DNA of 64,000 bases from Bacteroidia bacterium (GTDB lineage: Bacteria; Bacteroidota; Bacteroidia; B-17B0; Aurantibacillaceae), in the NCBI GenBank assembly GCA_016787895.1, contig JAEUTN010000005.1, positions 150,811 through 214,810 on the forward strand, given 5' to 3'. The notes below the pieces were generated by a model, which was not told the origin of the DNA, made no database searches, and saw only the letters and a list, made by a program, of their open reading frames with translations. The position numbers and the translations under genes are program-made. Each line of letters starts with the position of its first letter. The first letter of the stretch is position 1. Positions 61,588 through 64,000 of this stretch are shown here, in pieces.

Positions 61588-62582
61588 GTCTGTCTGCAAG
61601 TACTTTTTTTACTGCCTGGGATTCAGGCGAACAAACATTCCGGGTTGAAAGTTCCGGGACTACCGGGTTGCCGAAAACCCTTGCACTGCATCGAAAGAAA
61701 ATGGAATGGAGTTGCAGGCAAACCGGGACCTTTCTGCACATTAAGCCCGGAGATGAAATTTTCTGCTGTTTACCTCTCAACAAAATTTCGGGTATCATGC
61801 AATTGGCACGATCGCGTGTGTGGTGTGTTCCGATCACTGTCTCAGAACCCGCCGCAGACCCCATGAATGTTTGCCCGGAGACGGCAACCATAACCTCTCT
61901 TACTCCTTTTCAACTCACCAGGATTCTGGCTTCAACCGATTCAACAGCAAAACTGAATGCATTACGGATTGTGCTCATTGGTGGAGGCAGTATTGATGCC
62001 CAGACTGAAACCAAACTAAAAGGGATGTCTCCTGAATTTTACCACACCTATGGGATGACTGAAACATACAGCCACATTGCTCTCAGAAGAATAGGATATG
62101 AAACGGGTTATCGCCTGTTTCCGGGAATTGAGGTGAAAAACAATGCATCGGGTGAACTCCTGATCCGCTGTGAAATCACCAGTGGCAAATGGTTGGAAAC
62201 CCATGATATCGTGCGAATAGAAGGTGAATTTCTCTATCCGGTCGGGCGGACAGATGACATTATCAATTCCGGTGGATTAAAATTGAATCCGTTGGAATTG
62301 GAACATGAAATTTCACAACACACAGGCTGGCCGCTGCACCTCTTTTTTATTGCAGGAATACCAGACCCGGTATTGGGTCAGAAAGCGGTATTGTTCCTTG
62401 CCAATGAATTCGGTGAACCGGATCAAATGTCAGATTTGTCGTTTTTACAAGGTGCACGCAAGCCCAAAGAAATACGATTTCTGCCGAAATTTGCATATAC
62501 AGATACCGGAAAGATACACAGAAATAAAACGTTGGTGATTAACGGTATTTTACCGGCCGAACCTGAAAGCCGGCAGTTCTGA
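61584..62582 (+). CDS. AMP-forming acyl-CoA ligase, MenE-like
   Basis: 332 residues of the ANL superfamily. The ATP-binding loop SSGTTGLPKT starts near residue 22. TYGMTETYSHIA and GRTDDIINSGGLKLNP mark the adenylation core and hinge, with KFAYTDTGKIHR at the end. It is shorter than most ligases and lacks their N-terminal subdomain, as do Bacteroidota MenE proteins (o-succinylbenzoate-CoA ligase, menaquinone synthesis). No other men genes are present in the window. The TTG start couples it to the preceding gene, and its 3' end overlaps the convergent TraB gene by 44 bases. Confidence 0.85.
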   Translation: MSLSASTFFTAWDSGEQTFRVESSGTTGLPKTLALHRKKMEWSCRQTGTFLHIKPGDEIFCCLPLNKISGIMQLARSRVWCVPITVSEPAADPMNVCPETATITSLTPFQLTRILASTDSTAKLNALRIVLIGGGSIDAQTETKLKGMSPEFYHTYGMTETYSHIALRRIGYETGYRLFPGIEVKNNASGELLIRCEITSGKWLETHDIVRIEGEFLYPVGRTDDIINSGGLKLNPLELEHEISQHTGWPLHLFFIAGIPDPVLGQKAVLFLANEFGEPDQMSDLSFLQGARKPKEIRFLPKFAYTDTGKIHRNKTLVINGILPAEPESRQF

Positions 62583-63423
62583 GCAGTTCAATCAAACCGG
62601 ATTTTCCCGGCAGATGCATTGCACCTACAGCAATGAAACAGGTTCCTTTTGTAAGCCAATCTGTAAGTATTTTCGTCCATTTGATATTTCTCTGAATCAC
62701 CAGATAGTCTTCCATTTCCCTGAAGTAAATATCATCACGAAATAGCGCATACATCGCATCCAGATTTTGTTCTTCCCACAATTCCGGAAGTTGGAGTTGT
62801 GCTCTATATTTCGCGCTTATCAGGCTATCTTCTGGCATCCGGATCAAACCTCTGAGCATCTCAAATTGTTCATGCAGTGTTAAGGAATCCAATAACAATC
62901 CGATCTGAAATTCTGCGGATTCAAGAAAAAGCGATTCCTTTCCATCGTTGACCGACTGCCGCATAAGGGCCATTTCAAGCTTCTCTGAATCACCCGAATC
63001 CGCATCACTGCTTTGCTTCTGCAACATTTTCGTGGTTACAATATTTGCAATATATGCAGGTTTTTTATCGTCGATAAACAAAGGAGGGTTTTCTGATATC
63101 AGAGAATCCAGAATTTTCAATTCATGAGCAGACAAGCTATCAGAAATTCTGATTGAATCGGGCAACAAACAATGCTGCATAAATACATTCATCAGATTTT
63201 GCTCAAATAAATTGGCCTCTGTAATGAGTATGCCGGATTTTTTAAACCGGTTAAATACCCCGGGGTGTTCCTTTAGATATTGATTGGTGGCAAGATGATA
63301 TGTTCCAAAAATCCAGGAAGACTTTTGCAATCCATTGCCCGAAATTTCCCAAAGTAACTGCGCTTTTAATTGAAAACCATGCAATAAAAAAAGAACAGAC
63401 ATCAAAACATATCTGCCATTCAT
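62539..63423 (-). CDS. TraB/GumN family protein
   Basis: 294 residues from the ATG at 63423, with a signal peptide ending QLKAQ. LLWEISGNGLQKSSWIFGTYH carries the family GTxH motif, and GTCFIAVGAMHLPGKSGLIELL near the C-terminus the second one. TraB/GumN proteins are putative membrane-associated metalloproteases; the function in Bacteroidota is unknown. The ATG overlaps the upstream stop by four bases. Confidence 0.88.
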   Translation of the reverse strand: MNGRYVLMSVLFLLHGFQLKAQLLWEISGNGLQKSSWIFGTYHLATNQYLKEHPGVFNRFKKSGILITEANLFEQNLMNVFMQHCLLPDSIRISDSLSAHELKILDSLISENPPLFIDDKKPAYIANIVTTKMLQKQSSDADSGDSEKLEMALMRQSVNDGKESLFLESAEFQIGLLLDSLTLHEQFEMLRGLIRMPEDSLISAKYRAQLQLPELWEEQNLDAMYALFRDDIYFREMEDYLVIQRNIKWTKILTDWLTKGTCFIAVGAMHLPGKSGLIELLRTAGFQVRPVKYR

Positions 63424-63887
63424 CTGGTAAATCCTGAATGATATCTCCAAACCATATTAAAAAGGGAATCCGCCATCAGCGAACGTTCATTGCGCTGATA
63501 CCACAGGAACCAGACGGTTTTATCGTTGCGGGTGTAAAAAACTGAACGGTAAAAATTATCGGGTTCAGCCGGAATTTCTTTGGCAGAAGCAAAAATATCA
63601 TCGGCTTTTTTAAACCATTTTTTTACCAGTTTTTTGGGCAAATGTTTTTTACCGTTCGGTGATAGAGGATAAAATTGCGTGTCGGGAAATATTTGATACC
63701 ACATTTGCCCGTTGCCTGCCAAAAAGACCGATTCTGAACCACCCGCAAACCCGCCGCCCTTTTCAAATTGCAAACGCAATGGCGACTGTTCCGGTGTCAG
63801 GTAGTATTTTGGTTTGCAGGAAAACAAATAAAAACAAACCACTGCTGTGAAACTACCTGATAAAATACGCAAACCTGCAGTCGTCAT
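63420..63887 (-). CDS. Small lipoprotein of unknown function
   Basis: 155 residues from the ATG at 63887, with a lipobox (FYLFSC). It is not recognised. LAGNGQMWYQIFPDTQFYPL and KWFKKADDIFASAKEIPAEP are prominent blocks. It is coupled to the TraB gene by an ATGA overlap, so the two probably act together. Confidence 0.7.
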   Translation of the reverse strand: MTTAGLRILSGSFTAVVCFYLFSCKPKYYLTPEQSPLRLQFEKGGGFAGGSESVFLAGNGQMWYQIFPDTQFYPLSPNGKKHLPKKLVKKWFKKADDIFASAKEIPAEPDNFYRSVFYTRNDKTVWFLWYQRNERSLMADSLFNMVWRYHSGFTR

Positions 63888-63899
63888 TGCACACAAAGT

Positions 63900-64000
63900 T
63901 TAAATAGATTTATCCGCATTCTGGAAATAAAGCATCATTCCCAAAATCAGGATTATCATGGCAATGGTCCTTGCAATTACTGAATACAAATACCATTTCA
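63900..64000 (-). CDS. C-terminal end of a membrane protein (5' part beyond window)
   Basis: The minus strand reads KWYLYSVIARTIAMIILILG then MMLYFQNADKSI before a TAA at 63902-63900. It is a single hydrophobic helix and short tail, so probably the end of a small membrane protein. Family not identifiable. Confidence 0.5.
   Translation of the reverse strand, partial: KWYLYSVIARTIAMIILILGMMLYFQNADKSI

Overview
The window is from a member of the Bacteroidota. The evidence is three complete TonB-dependent receptors with SusC/FecA-type N-terminal regulatory domains (one more is truncated), a type IX secretion (T9SS) sorting domain, a PorE-like OmpA lipoprotein, DUF4856, imelysin, DUF5777 and head-GIN proteins, many Cys-anchored lipoproteins, few Shine-Dalgarno sequences, and promoter elements of the Bacteroidota TAnnTTTG type. 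No rRNA, CRISPR array, integrase, transposase or phage gene is visible.

Layout. 1-5.6 kb (minus): prfA, a LOG-family nucleotide hydrolase, an LpxL-type acyltransferase, a YfhO membrane protein and a 5' part of a cystathionine gamma-synthase-like gene form one run. 5.8-7.4 kb: a secreted M1 peptidase. 7.5-13.7 kb: a probable iron-uptake operon (DUF4856 lipoprotein, imelysin, HTTM/gamma-carboxylase-like membrane protein, TonB receptor). 13.7-16.7 kb: a DtxR/MntR-type regulator divergent from a second TonB receptor, with a perfect palindrome between them. 16.8-26.8 kb: housekeeping and envelope genes (zinc metalloprotease, yidD, MbnP-like lipoprotein, a thioredoxin-fold protein with an apparent frameshift, RluA synthase, formimidoylglutamase-like enzyme, DEAD-box helicase, cytochrome c lipoprotein, DUF5777 barrel). 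26.9-28.5 kb: a scar-like region with a regulator remnant, an orphan AT-rich gene, a 12-bp tandem repeat, inverted repeats and a duplicated 3' end of tRNA-Asp.

28.6-34.4 kb: a second M1 peptidase, a lone T9SS sorting domain and the PorE-like protein. 34.6-42.4 kb (minus) holds the most unusual system. Two copies of a two-gene module (a pseudokinase with C-terminal zinc ribbons, and a zinc-ribbon/single-TM/periplasmic-binding-like/OmpA protein) flank an HtrA protease and kdsA in one tightly packed six-gene run. I infer an envelope-sensing or envelope-organising complex; no function is established.

42.5-46.5 kb: a split YeeE/YedE sulfur transporter, a lipoprotein, an M20 peptidase, a membrane cytochrome c and tRNA-Pro. 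46.6-54.3 kb: a DUF6660 gene, then a visibly AT-rich block (CzcA-TolC fusion, CzcB, di-haem oxidoreductase, Rieske protein). The block ends abruptly, truncating both the Rieske gene and the following TonB receptor. 54.3-64 kb: the receptor remnant, a head-GIN protein, an unknown lipoprotein, a glutamate-dehydrogenase family enzyme, anmK, an aminotransferase, a MenE-like ligase, a TraB/GumN protein and edge fragments.
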